Shown here: one piece after another, positions 51,319-59,447 of the stretch
Numbering within the stretch: position 1 is the stretch's first letter
Layout: every line of letters begins with the position of its first letter
Assembly (NCBI RefSeq): GCF_005893125.1
Contig: NZ_VCJS01000003.1
Location: 90,011 to 154,010, forward strand
DNA from: Nonomuraea basaltis
Lineage (GTDB): Bacteria; Actinomycetota; Actinomycetes; Streptosporangiales; Streptosporangiaceae
Reading direction: 5' to 3'
DNA: 64,000 nt
Position numbers and translations under genes: made by a program
The notes under the pieces: model-generated
The model's input: the letters and a program-made list of their open reading frames with translations, nothing else
The model's database searches: none
What the model was told of the DNA's origin: nothing

Positions 51319-52356
51319 GTGAAGCCACTGATCATCGCCCTGGCGCTCGTCCTCGCCGCCCCGCTCCCCGCCCACGCCCACCCCTGGAAGCCGAGTGACC
51401 TACGCGACCTGGCGCGACAGCACGGCATCAGGATCGGCAGCGCCGTCGACATCGCCGCACTGCGCGGCGAGGCCGACTACCGCAAGGTGCTGGACAGAGA
51501 GTTCTCCCACGTCACCGCGGAGAACGCGATGAAGTGGGAGTCCATCGAGCCCGACCGGGGCGCCTACACGTGGGCCGACGCCGACGCGCTGGTCGAGCAC
51601 GCCCGCCGCAACGACCAGCGGGTGCGCGGCCACACCCTGGTCTGGCACAACCAGCTCCCCGCGTGGCTGACCAGCGGCGTGGAGGACGGCACGATCGACG
51701 CCGCCGAGCTCAGGAAGATCCTGCGCGACCACATCACCACCGAGGTACGCCGCTACAAGGGCAAGATCAGGGCCTGGGACGTGGTCAACGAGGTGGTGAA
51801 CGACGATGGCACGATGCGGCAGAGCATCTGGCTCACCCACCTCGGCCCCGGCTACATCGCCGACGCCTTCCGCTGGGCCCACCGCGCGGACCCGCACGCC
51901 AAGCTCTACATCAACGACTACAACCTGGAGTGGAACGCCGCCAAGATCGAGACCACGCTGTCGATCGTCAAGGACCTCCAGGCACAGGGCGTGCCGATCC
52001 ACGGCGCCGGCTTCCAAGGCCACCTCGGCATCCAGTACGACTACCCGGGCGACTGGGCGAACGTCATGCGCCGCTTCGCCGACCTGGGCCTGGAGATCGC
52101 GGTCACCGAACTGGACGTGCGCATGGAGCTGCCGGTGACGCCGGAGAAGCTCGCCACCCAGGCCGACTACTACCGCCGGGCGCTGACCGACTGCCTCAGC
52201 GTCAAGGTCTGTCGCGAGTTCACCGTCTGGGGTTTCACCGACCGGCACTCGTGGGTGCCCGGCTGGTTCCCCGGCCAGGGCGCGGCCTGCCTGTTCGACG
52301 AGAACCTGGCGCCGAAGCCCGCCTACCAGGCGCTGCTGGGGGTGACGAAGGCGTAG
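51319..52356 (+). CDS. Secreted endo-1,4-beta-xylanase, GH10
   Basis: A 345-residue single-domain GH10 enzyme that cleaves beta-1,4-xylan outside the cell. Residues 1-20 are a Sec signal peptide ('PLIIALALVLAAPLPAHA'). The TIM barrel shows 'FSHVTAENAMKWESIEPDRG', 'VRGHTLVWHNQLPAWL', the acid/base E158 in 'AWDVVNEVVNDDG', 'YINDYNLEW' and the nucleophile Glu in 'LEIAVTELDVRM' (about residue 265), followed by 'FTVWGFTDRHSWVPGWFPGQGAACLFDENLAPKPAY'. There is no carbohydrate-binding module. Start is GTG 51319 with GGAGG six bases before it. A CGAAA-N-TTTCG palindrome upstream suggests repression by a LacI-type xylan regulator. Confidence 0.96.
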   Translation: MKPLIIALALVLAAPLPAHAHPWKPSDLRDLARQHGIRIGSAVDIAALRGEADYRKVLDREFSHVTAENAMKWESIEPDRGAYTWADADALVEHARRNDQRVRGHTLVWHNQLPAWLTSGVEDGTIDAAELRKILRDHITTEVRRYKGKIRAWDVVNEVVNDDGTMRQSIWLTHLGPGYIADAFRWAHRADPHAKLYINDYNLEWNAAKIETTLSIVKDLQAQGVPIHGAGFQGHLGIQYDYPGDWANVMRRFADLGLEIAVTELDVRMELPVTPEKLATQADYYRRALTDCLSVKVCREFTVWGFTDRHSWVPGWFPGQGAACLFDENLAPKPAYQALLGVTKA

Positions 52357-52478
52357 GCCCGTCCGCGGGAACGCGTATGGGTCTCGGATAAATTTCTTCG
52401 CCGCCGTGTCGATCCGGCCGAGGGGCGTTCGACGCGTTGATGTCAGGACAGGAACACGGTCCCCGAAGGGATGGCGTC

Positions 52479-52949
52479 ATGCAGAAGATCACAACGTACC
52501 TGTGGTTCGACAACCAGGCCGAGGAGGCGGCGCAGTTCTACACCTCGCTCTTCGACGACTCGCGCATCGTGGACGTCCAGCGCTTCGGCGAGGGCGGGCC
52601 CGTCCCGGCCGGGACGGCGATGATGGTCGCGTTCGAGCTGGCCGGCCAGCGGTTCCTCGCGCTGAACGGCGGCCCGCAGTTCAAGTTCAACGAGGCGATC
52701 TCGCTGTTCGTCGACTGTTCCTCGCAGGAGGAGGTCGACGAGCTGTGGGCCAAGCTGACGGACGGCGGGGAGGAGTCGCAGTGTGGCTGGCTGAAGGACA
52801 GGTGGGGCCTGTCGTGGCAGATCATCCCGAGCCGGCTGCCGGAGCTGTTGAGCGACCCCGACCCGGGCCGGGCGCAGCGCGCCATGCAGGCGATGATGGG
52901 CATGCAGAAGATCGACGTCCAGGCCCTGGAGGAGGCCGCCAAGGGCTGA
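52479..52949 (+). CDS. VOC-superfamily protein (PhnB/3-demethylubiquinone methyltransferase-like)
   Basis: A 156-residue protein of the vicinal oxygen chelate fold, PhnB-like group: 'MQKITTYLWFDNQAEEAAQFYTSLFDDSRI', 'GTAMMVAFELAGQRFLALNGGPQFKFNEAISLFVDCSSQEEVDELWAKLTDGG' and 'CGWLKDRWGLSWQIIPSRLPELL' are the conserved blocks. The older '3-demethylubiquinone-9 3-methyltransferase' label is misleading, since no SAM-binding fold is present. The ATG at 52479 has GAAGGGATGG just upstream. It is convergent with the enolase gene across a perfect 15-bp hairpin. Function unknown. Confidence 0.9.
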   Translation: MQKITTYLWFDNQAEEAAQFYTSLFDDSRIVDVQRFGEGGPVPAGTAMMVAFELAGQRFLALNGGPQFKFNEAISLFVDCSSQEEVDELWAKLTDGGEESQCGWLKDRWGLSWQIIPSRLPELLSDPDPGRAQRAMQAMMGMQKIDVQALEEAAKG

Positions 52950-52960
52950 ACGGCACCGTC

Positions 52961-52997
52961 CGTGGCCGGTGAGCGTGCGTCCCGCTCACCGGCCACG
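52961..52997. terminator. Strong bidirectional terminator hairpin
   Basis: CGTGGCCGGTGAGCG (52961-52975), a 7-base loop, then its exact complement (52983-52997): a perfect 15-bp stem between the convergent VOC and enolase genes, starting 11 bp after the first and ending 21 bp before the second. Confidence 0.85.
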
Positions 52998-53018
52998 CGG
53001 CCTGCGCCCATCGGGTGA

Positions 53019-54296
53019 TCAGCTCCGGTCGGCCAGCCCGTACGGCAGATCGGGCCGCTGCGAGGCGATGTGCAGCAGCCGGTTGTACTTGATCACCCGT
53101 TCGCCGCGCGCGGGCGCGCCGGACTTGATCTGCCCGCAGCCGCTGGCCACCGAGAGCTCGGCGATGAAGTCGTCGACGGTCTCGCCGGAGCGGTGGGAGA
53201 CCATCAGCGCGTACCCGTGCTTGCGGCACAGCTCCATCGCCTGCAGAGTCTCGGTGACGGTGCCGACCTGGTTGACCTTGATGAGCGCCGCGTTGCCGAT
53301 CTGGCCGGCGATGCCCTGCTTGATGATGGCGGGATTGGTGACGAACACATCGTCGCCGACGAGCTGCAGCCGCTCGCCGAGCCGGTCGGTCAGCTGCCGC
53401 CAGCCGTCGGTGTCGTCCTCGCCGAGACCGTCCTCGATGCTCCAGATCGGGTAGTCGCCGGCGAGATCCGCGTACAGCTCGATCATTTCCAGGCTGGACA
53501 GGCGCTCGCCGGCCACGTGGTAGGTGCCGTCGCTCCGGCGGAAGCGGGACGCGGCCGGGTCCAGCGCGATGGCCACCTGATCGCGGGCGGGGACGTACCC
53601 GGCGTCGTCGATGGCGGTCACCAGCGCGGCCAGCACCTCGCGCGGGTGTGTGAAGTCGGGCGCGAACCCGCCCTCGTCTCCCTGCCCGGTCGGCCGCCCG
53701 GCCGCGGCCAGGTTGCGGCACATCACGGCGTAGATCTCGGCTCCGGCCCGTACGGCCTCGGCCATGGACGGCGCCCCGATCGGGGCGATCATGAAATCCT
53801 GGAAGTCGAGGCGGTTGGAGGCGTGCAGGCCGCCGCTGATGAGGTTGAAGTGCGGCACCGGCAGCCGGGGCCGCACGGTGTTCGGGGTGAGGAACTCCCA
53901 GAGCTGCTGCCCGTGGGCGGCGGCCACGGCACGGGCGGTGGCCATCGACACCCCCACGATGGCGTTGCCGCCGAGCCTGGACTTGTCGGGGGTGCCGTCG
54001 AGCTCGATCAACGCATGGTCGACGTCGGCCAGCGAGTGCCACGGCCGGCCTTTGAGCAGATGGAAGATCGAGCCGGTGATGCGGGCCGCCGCCCTGGTCA
54101 CGCCCGCTCCGCCGTACCGGCTCGTATCGCCGTCGCGCAGCTCGGCCGCCTCCTTCGCGCCGGTGGAGGCGCCGGAGGGCACTCCGGCCCAGCCGGTCGC
54201 GCCACCGGCCAGGGTGAGGGTGACCGACAGGGTGGGGCGGCCGCGCGAGTCCAGGATCTGCATGGCACGCAGGTCGATGATGTGGAACGCGCACAC
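53019..54296 (-). CDS. Enolase paralogue
   Basis: A 425-residue enolase (phosphoglycerate to phosphoenolpyruvate). Active-site blocks are retained: 'SGASTGAKEAAELRDGD', 'FNLISGGLHASNRLDFQDFMIAPIGA', 'GQGDEGGFAPD' (catalytic Glu), 'YPIWSIEDGLGEDDTDGW', 'LQLVGDDVFVTNP', 'AALIKVNQVGTVTET' (catalytic Lys) and 'YALMVSHRSGETVDDFIAELSVA'. Differences from the canonical enzyme include DSRGRPTL for DSRGNPTV, SGGLHASNRLDFQ for GGAHADNNVDIQ and IEDGLGED for IEDPLAED. It is in a sugar-degradation region, away from the usual eno neighbours (ftsB), so I take it as a second enolase. GTG start with GGAGGAG upstream. Confidence 0.88.
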   Translation of the reverse strand: MCAFHIIDLRAMQILDSRGRPTLSVTLTLAGGATGWAGVPSGASTGAKEAAELRDGDTSRYGGAGVTRAAARITGSIFHLLKGRPWHSLADVDHALIELDGTPDKSRLGGNAIVGVSMATARAVAAAHGQQLWEFLTPNTVRPRLPVPHFNLISGGLHASNRLDFQDFMIAPIGAPSMAEAVRAGAEIYAVMCRNLAAAGRPTGQGDEGGFAPDFTHPREVLAALVTAIDDAGYVPARDQVAIALDPAASRFRRSDGTYHVAGERLSSLEMIELYADLAGDYPIWSIEDGLGEDDTDGWRQLTDRLGERLQLVGDDVFVTNPAIIKQGIAGQIGNAALIKVNQVGTVTETLQAMELCRKHGYALMVSHRSGETVDDFIAELSVASGCGQIKSGAPARGERVIKYNRLLHIASQRPDLPYGLADRS

Positions 54297-54757
54297 GGCT
54301 CCTCCAGGTGGGGGTGCGACACGGTCCCTTCGAAGGTGTCATGGTCGTCCGCCCGTACAAAGGGGCAGATCGACCTCACCGGCGAACGTCATGCGCGCAA
54401 GAGCCGCCCGATCGACAGTGCGTAGCGGCAGGGTGACCGGCTGCTCCATGACCCGCCGGGCCGGACCCGCCTGTCCGCACCCATGGCTCGCGGGCGTGGT
54501 GGGTGGCCACGATTTTCCCCTGGTGCCGGAGGTCAGGTTCAGAATGACGAGGCCTGGCATACGTTAATTCGCGGTTATTGAGGTTTCGAGTGCGTTTCGT
54601 CCCCTAGACCGCGCGTTTGCCCGTCCGTAGGGTTCTAGCCACGACGGGAAGGTCACCTACCGTACATCCGTCGTAACCCCCGATCAAGCAATGGCGCTGG
54701 AGCGGCCCCCCAGCGTGCGTGTGGCGGGGCCGCGCGGCGCATGGCATAGGGAGCACT
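54297..54757. other. 461-bp intergenic region between divergent enolase and symporter genes
   Basis: No convincing gene is seen. A frame on the minus strand (54339-54560) has no family resemblance and a biased composition. The half next to the symporter is relatively AT-rich around 54550-54610 and probably holds the symporter promoter; a GGGAG site precedes its GTG start. The half next to the enolase has GGAGGAG as its ribosome-binding site. Confidence 0.5.
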
Positions 54758-56065
54758 GTGCGAAGGTTCGTCACCTCTCTGTTCGGCCAGGTCCTCATCG
54801 CAGCCGCCATCGGCGCCGTGGTGGGCCTGCTCTTCCCGGCCTTCGCCACCGAGCTCAAACCGCTCAGCGACGGCTTCATCACACTGATCAAGATGGTCAT
54901 CACACCGCTGGTGTTCTGCGTGGTGGTCGCGGGCATCGCGGGAGCGGGCGAGCTCAAGCGGGTCGGCCGGGTGGGTCTCAAGACCATCGTCTACTTCGAG
55001 GTCGTCACCACCGTCGCGCTGGTGCTCGGCCTGGTGCTGGCCCTGGTCTTCCAGCCGGGCGCGGGCATGAACGTCGACCCGGCCTCCCTCGACGCCGCCA
55101 AGCTGGCGACCCAGCAGGAGAACGCCGCCAAGCTCGCCGAAGGGGGACCGGTCGGCTTCATCCTCGGGCTCATCCCCACGTCGGTGGTCGGCGCCTTCGC
55201 CGAGGGCAACGTGCTCCAGGTGCTGCTGTTCGCGGTGCTGTTCGGCTGCGGGCTGCTGCTCGTCGGGGAGAAGGCCCGCCCGGTCGGGCAGTTCATCGAG
55301 ACGGTCACCGAGGTGCTGTTCAAGGTCGTCTCGCTGATCGTCAGGCTCGCCCCGCTGGGCGTGCTCGGCGCGGTGGCGGTCACCGCGGGCAACTCGGGCG
55401 GGGACGCCCTGGTCCGGCTGGGCTGGCTCGTCCTGCTGTTCTACGTCGCGGTCACGATCTTCGTCGTGGTGATCCTCGGTTTCGTGACCAAGCTGGCCGG
55501 GTTCAACATCTTCAAGCTGATCGGCTACCTCCGCGAGGAGGTCCTGATCGTGCTGGGCACGGCCTCGTCCGACAGCGTGCTCCCGCAGGTCATGCGGAAG
55601 CTCGAGCACATGGGCATCAAGAAGTCCACGGTGGGCCTGGTCATCCCGACCGGTTACTCCTTCAACCTGGACGCCTTCTCGATCTACCTGACCCTCGCCG
55701 CCGTCTTCATCGGTCAGGCCACCGGCGTGCCGCTGTCCATCGGAGATTTGCTGATCGTGCTGCTCGTCGCGCTGATCACCTCCAAGGGCGCGCACGGCAT
55801 CCCCGGTTCGGCCATCGTGGTCCTCGCCGCCACGCTCAGCTCGATCCCGGCGATCCCGGTCGCGGGCCTGGTCCTGGTGCTGTCCGTGGACTGGTTCATG
55901 GGCATGGCCCGGGCGGCCGGCAACCTGGTCGGCAACTCGGTGGCCACCGTGGTCATCGCCGCGTGGGAGGGCGACATCGACAAGGAGCGCGCCACGAAAG
56001 TCCTGGACGGCAAGGAGGTCGCGGCGACCGCCGCGGAGGAGGAGCCGGCGACCGTACCTGCGTAG
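54758..56065 (+). CDS. Dicarboxylate/glutamate:cation symporter (DctA/GltP family)
   Basis: A 435-residue secondary transporter of the DAACS family, importing C4-dicarboxylates or acidic amino acids with protons or sodium. Seen: 'FITLIKMVITPLVFCVVVAGIAGAGELKRVGRVG', the two re-entrant-loop motifs (serine-rich 'LGTASSDSVLPQVMRKLEHMGIKKS' and 'SKGAHGIPGSAIVVLAATLSSIP'), 'IPTGYSFNLDAFSIYLTLAAVFIGQ' and the substrate-binding 'DWFMGMARAAGNLVGNSVATVVIAAWEG'. The GTG at 54758 with GGGAG upstream places the first helix correctly. A strong terminator hairpin follows. Confidence 0.94.
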   Translation: MRRFVTSLFGQVLIAAAIGAVVGLLFPAFATELKPLSDGFITLIKMVITPLVFCVVVAGIAGAGELKRVGRVGLKTIVYFEVVTTVALVLGLVLALVFQPGAGMNVDPASLDAAKLATQQENAAKLAEGGPVGFILGLIPTSVVGAFAEGNVLQVLLFAVLFGCGLLLVGEKARPVGQFIETVTEVLFKVVSLIVRLAPLGVLGAVAVTAGNSGGDALVRLGWLVLLFYVAVTIFVVVILGFVTKLAGFNIFKLIGYLREEVLIVLGTASSDSVLPQVMRKLEHMGIKKSTVGLVIPTGYSFNLDAFSIYLTLAAVFIGQATGVPLSIGDLLIVLLVALITSKGAHGIPGSAIVVLAATLSSIPAIPVAGLVLVLSVDWFMGMARAAGNLVGNSVATVVIAAWEGDIDKERATKVLDGKEVAATAAEEEPATVPA

Positions 56066-56088
56066 GAGTCGGCGACGAGGCGCGGGGA

Positions 56089-56133
56089 AGGCGTCGACCA
56101 CGCGGCGGACCTTGTCCGTGGCGTGGTCGACGC
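56089..56133. terminator. Long terminator hairpin between convergent genes
   Basis: The arms GGCGTCGACCACGC (56089-56102) and its exact complement (56120-56133) enclose a further CGGAC/GTCCG stem with loop ctt, for 19 of 21 paired positions. It lies between the symporter stop and the convergent reductase stop and should end both transcripts. Confidence 0.85.
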
Positions 56134-56159
56134 CAAGGCGCGGCGCGATGCCGGCGGCG

Positions 56160-56768
56160 CTATACGACGGAACCGAGAGAGGGCTTGCCCACCCGCTCGT
56201 AGGTGACGTACACGACGCCGGCGTCGGTGGTGACCGACCCGGTGAGCTTCAGCCCGGCCGGAGCGGTTCCCTCGGCGAAGAGCCGCTTCCCCTGGCCGAG
56301 GACGGCGGGGAAGACCAGCAGACGGTACTCGTCGACCAGCTCGGCCTGCTGCAGCGTACGAAGCAGGTCGCTGCTGCCCTGCACGAGGATCTCGCCCTCG
56401 GTGCGCTGCTTGAGCTCGGCGACCGTCTGAGCGGCCTCGCCCACCAGGACCTGGGTGTTGCGCCACTTGGCGTCCATCGGCTTCCTCGTGGCGACGTACT
56501 TCGGCATGCTGTTGATCTTGGCGCCGCCCTCCTCGTCGGGCACGTCGGGCCAGTACGAGGCGAGGATGTCATAGGACTTGCGGCCCAGGAGCATGCCGTC
56601 GGCGCGGTCGAGCACGTCGCCCATGATGCGGCTGAACCCCTCGTCCACGTGCGGGGCCAACCATCCGCCGAACGGGAAACCGTTCGAGTCGTCCTCGCTG
56701 GGCCCGCCGGGGGCCTGCATGACACCGTCCAGCGACACGAAGGTCGAAACCACCAGCCTGCTCGCCAT
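56160..56768 (-). CDS. RibD C-terminal/dihydrofolate-reductase-family protein
   Basis: A 202-residue NADPH-binding reductase of the RibD_C family. It starts 'RLVVSTFVSLDGVMQAPGGPSEDD', has 'LLGRKSYDILASYWPDVPDEEGGAKINSMPKYVATRKP', 'WRNTQVLVGEAAQTVAELKQRTEGEILVQGSSDLLRTL', 'DEYRLLVFPAVLGQGKRLFAEG', all diagnostic. True DHFR or RibD substrates are unproven for this subgroup, which is abundant in actinomycetes. The start at 56768 is preceded on the coding strand by GAGAAGGAGTCGC. Convergent with the symporter gene; the next gene on this strand is a pseudogene. Confidence 0.92.
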   Translation of the reverse strand: MASRLVVSTFVSLDGVMQAPGGPSEDDSNGFPFGGWLAPHVDEGFSRIMGDVLDRADGMLLGRKSYDILASYWPDVPDEEGGAKINSMPKYVATRKPMDAKWRNTQVLVGEAAQTVAELKQRTEGEILVQGSSDLLRTLQQAELVDEYRLLVFPAVLGQGKRLFAEGTAPAGLKLTGSVTTDAGVVYVTYERVGKPSLGSVV

Positions 56769-56904
56769 CTGCGACTCCTTCTCTCGCGGTGCGGGCCGTC
56801 CGGCCCGCCGTTTCCATGTGCCTTCAGCTTGGCGGAACCCGTTTAAGGATTCCTTACGGCATTCCTACGGCACGGGACGGCGGCCGGCTCGTCTGCGACA
56901 ACCG

Positions 56905-57926
56905 TCAAGGGCGGGGGACCGCGATGCCGCCGTATCGGTCCCAGCCTTTGGAGATGCGGTCGTGGTACTTGGCGGCCTCGGCCGCGTCACGGACCCAGTC
57001 CCACTCGCCACTCGCCGCCGGCACCGGATAAGTCCGGATCTGTTCGGCGATGCGCTGGGCGTCGTCGAGTCCGTCCCAGATGAGCTGCTTCATCCTGCGC
57101 GTCCGCTGCCCTTCGTCCCGCACATAGATCCGGTACCCGAAGTACGCCGCCGCGACAGCCCGGTGCAGCCTGGCGGTCAGCACCGTCCGCTCGAAGTACG
57201 CCTTGAGCTGCTGGAAGTGTTCAGGCGACAGGTCCGGCCGGGCCCTGGCGATGTCATGCAGCGCGCTCTCCGCCACCCGCACGCCATGGTCCTTCTCCGT
57301 GAGCACATAGTGCAGGTACCTGGGCGTCATCTGGTCGCCCAGAGTCACCCACCCCCTGTCCAGCACGTACTGCGCCTCCCTGGCCAGCGTGGGATCGGTC
57401 TTACAGGCGGCCGGTGACAGGTGGTTGACCACGTCGATCCAGAAGTGGAACCGTTTGTTCACGCCGTGCCGGACATACGTGACGGGCGGCTCGATCCACT
57501 TGCCTGACACGCTGCGGTGATAGCTCGAACAGTACGGCTCGTAGTCGAGCCGGGAGTGGTTCGCGGTGTTCGTGCCCAGGCTGTAGAGCACCGACGTGAC
57601 GATCTCGTACGACTTCGACAGCGCCGCGGCGACGTCACGCGCGGCCCGGCTTCCGTACGTCTTGGCCGCGAACTCCCGGTAAATCGTCTCCACGCTCACC
57701 CCGCCTGCTTGCCGGGCTCGCGTACCTCGCGCAGGTCGTGCACGATCTCGTGGCTCAGCTGCAGGTGGTTGATCTTGTACGGCTTGGCGGCGGCGATGAC
57801 GGCGTCGGCCCCGGCGTCGCTGGCGGACAGGATCGTCCATCCGCGCACCTGGTCGGCCTCGGCCCGCGCGGGCAGCGCCACTCCGGCCGTCGCCAGCAGG
57901 ATCAGGGCGGCGATGAGGTGCCTCAT
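56905..57926 (-). pseudogene. Secreted glycosidase-like gene with apparent internal deletion
   Basis: Two pieces of what looks like one protein lie end to end. From 57926 an exported N-terminal piece reads 'MRHLIAALILLATAGVALPARA' in two blocks (signal peptide), then 'VRGWTILSASDAGADAVIAAAKPYKINHLQLSHEIVHDLREV' and stops at 57696. A second frame beginning at the overlapping GTGA continues 'VETIYREFAAKTYGSRAARDVAAAL' through a long helical region to 56905. The N-terminal part looks like the first strands of a TIM barrel and the C-terminal part like the helical end domain of large glycosidases. The catalytic middle is missing. It lies 3 bp from the GH28 stop (ATGA overlap). I cannot name the GH family with confidence. 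Confidence 0.65.
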
Positions 57927-59350
57927 TGCTCCACCCCGTTCACGAAGACCTTCCGCATGACCAGGTCGTCGGTGAACGCGATCTTGTTCGGGCCGGCGAC
58001 GTTCGTGAACACGCACTTCTCCAGGCGCACCCCGACCAGGCGGTCGGTCTCCAGGCCGACGAGGTTGAGCACGGCGTCGGCGCCGTCGAGCCTGGTCCGC
58101 TCCATCCGGATGTCCCGTACCGACACCGGCTCCGTGCCCTGCTCGTTACTGGCGTAGGCCATGTTGACGAACATCACTTCGCGGTCCACGTTCTGGCCGG
58201 TGAAGCCGCGCACGTAGACGCCCTCGATGAACGCGCCGCGCTTCTTGCTGGCCTTGATGTAGACGGGATACTTCACCGGGTAGTTGCCGGGGAAGTCCGG
58301 TGAGTTGATCACGCACCGCTCGGCGAAGACGTTACGGACGCCGCCCGACATCTCGCTGCCGACCGTGATGCCGCCCCAGCGGCCGGAGAAGGAGCAGTCC
58401 TGGACGACGATGTTCTCACTGGGCACGCCCACCCTGCGGCCGTCGGCGTCACGTCCCGACTTGACCGCTACGCAGTCGTCGTTGGTGTTGAACCGGCACC
58501 CGTGGATGTGCACGTATGAGGACGCCTCGGGGTCGCAGCCGTCGGTGTTGTAGAGCGTGCTGACGACGGTGATGCCGCGCACGGTGACATTCGTGGACAG
58601 GACCGGGTTCACGGTCCACATGGGAGGCTCGAGGATGGTGACGTCGCTGACCAGGATGTTCTGACATTTCACGAACTGGATCATGGCGGGGCGAAGGTAG
58701 TGGCCCGCCCCGAAGACGCGCTGCTCGACCGGTACGCCGTCGTCGCCCATCTTGCGCAGCGCCCGCTGGTCGCCGCCCTGAGGCCCGCCGCTCGCGTACC
58801 AGCTTTCCCATGGGCCCTGCCTGGCCTGGCCGTCGAGCGTGCCCTTGCCTGTGACCGCGATGTTCCGCTGGCCGTGGGCGTAGATGAAAGGGCTGTAGTT
58901 GTAGCACTCTGTGCCCTCCCACCGGGTGAAGACGACCGGCAGGTACGCGTTCGGGTCGGTGCTGAAGGCGATCACGCCGCCCTCGGACACGTGCAGCTCG
59001 ACCTCACTGAGCAGGTGGACGGCGCCGGTGAGGAAGCGGCCCGGCGGGACCACCACCCGCCCGCCGCCGTTGCGATGGCACTCGGCGATCGCCGCCTTGA
59101 ACGCGGCCGTGCAGTCGGTCGTGCCGTCACCTACGGCGCCGAAGGCGGTGACATCCCATCTTCGGTGCGGAAAACGAGGAGGTCGGATCTTGTCCAGGAT
59201 GTACGGCACCTTGTGCCACGGATCGGGTGATTGGGCTTCGGCCTGCGCCGACGCCGTTCCGGGAGCGAGCGTGGCGGCGGCGAGAACTCCGCCTGCCTTC
59301 AGTAGAGACCGTCGAGATGGCATGGCCACCACCGGGGGGTGTGGAGACAT
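57923..59350 (-). CDS. Tat-exported GH28 polygalacturonase-like enzyme
   Basis: A 475-residue glycoside hydrolase family 28 protein, a right-handed beta-helix that hydrolyses pectin-type galacturonans outside the cell. A Tat signal is present (SRRSLLKAGGVLAAA). Catalytic blocks are in order: 'TLYNTDGCDPEAS' (first Asp), 'CRFNTNDDCVAVKSGRD' (Asp pair) and 'GRWGGITVGSEMSGGVRN' (the G-x-x-x-G region), with 'AFGAVGDGTTDCTAAFKAAIAEC' near the start. The ATG at 59350 has TTGAAT-17 bp-TACGCT upstream and would be almost leaderless; ATG at 59323 is an alternative. Its stop overlaps the start of the downstream pseudogene, which was once its operon partner. Confidence 0.92.
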   Translation of the reverse strand: MSPHPPVVAMPSRRSLLKAGGVLAAATLAPGTASAQAEAQSPDPWHKVPYILDKIRPPRFPHRRWDVTAFGAVGDGTTDCTAAFKAAIAECHRNGGGRVVVPPGRFLTGAVHLLSEVELHVSEGGVIAFSTDPNAYLPVVFTRWEGTECYNYSPFIYAHGQRNIAVTGKGTLDGQARQGPWESWYASGGPQGGDQRALRKMGDDGVPVEQRVFGAGHYLRPAMIQFVKCQNILVSDVTILEPPMWTVNPVLSTNVTVRGITVVSTLYNTDGCDPEASSYVHIHGCRFNTNDDCVAVKSGRDADGRRVGVPSENIVVQDCSFSGRWGGITVGSEMSGGVRNVFAERCVINSPDFPGNYPVKYPVYIKASKKRGAFIEGVYVRGFTGQNVDREVMFVNMAYASNEQGTEPVSVRDIRMERTRLDGADAVLNLVGLETDRLVGVRLEKCVFTNVAGPNKIAFTDDLVMRKVFVNGVEQ

Positions 59351-59361
59351 CGGATCTCTGG

Positions 59362-59390
59362 AGCGTAGATGCTCCCGGAACGGAATTCAA
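59362..59390 (-). promoter_or_regulatory. Candidate sigma-70-type promoter of the GH28 gene
   Basis: On the minus strand, TTGAAT (59390-59385) and TACGCT (59367-59362) are spaced by 17 bp, close to the -35/-10 consensus. Transcription would start about 5 bases before the ATG at 59350. A GGAGC/GCTCC inverted repeat spans the -10. Confidence 0.6.
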
Positions 59391-59447
59391 ATCTTGACGA
59401 AGTTAATTGTGAAGAGGATTCCTGGCGCGCACCGCGTGCGTGCGGAG

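Noticed and set aside
52479..52949. Ubiquinone biosynthesis methyltransferase
   Set aside because: The sequence has a VOC fold pattern and no SAM-binding motif; actinomycetes use menaquinone.
54339..54560. A small minus-strand gene in the enolase-symporter intergenic region
   Set aside because: No ribosome-binding site of note, no family resemblance, and composition typical of non-coding high-GC DNA.
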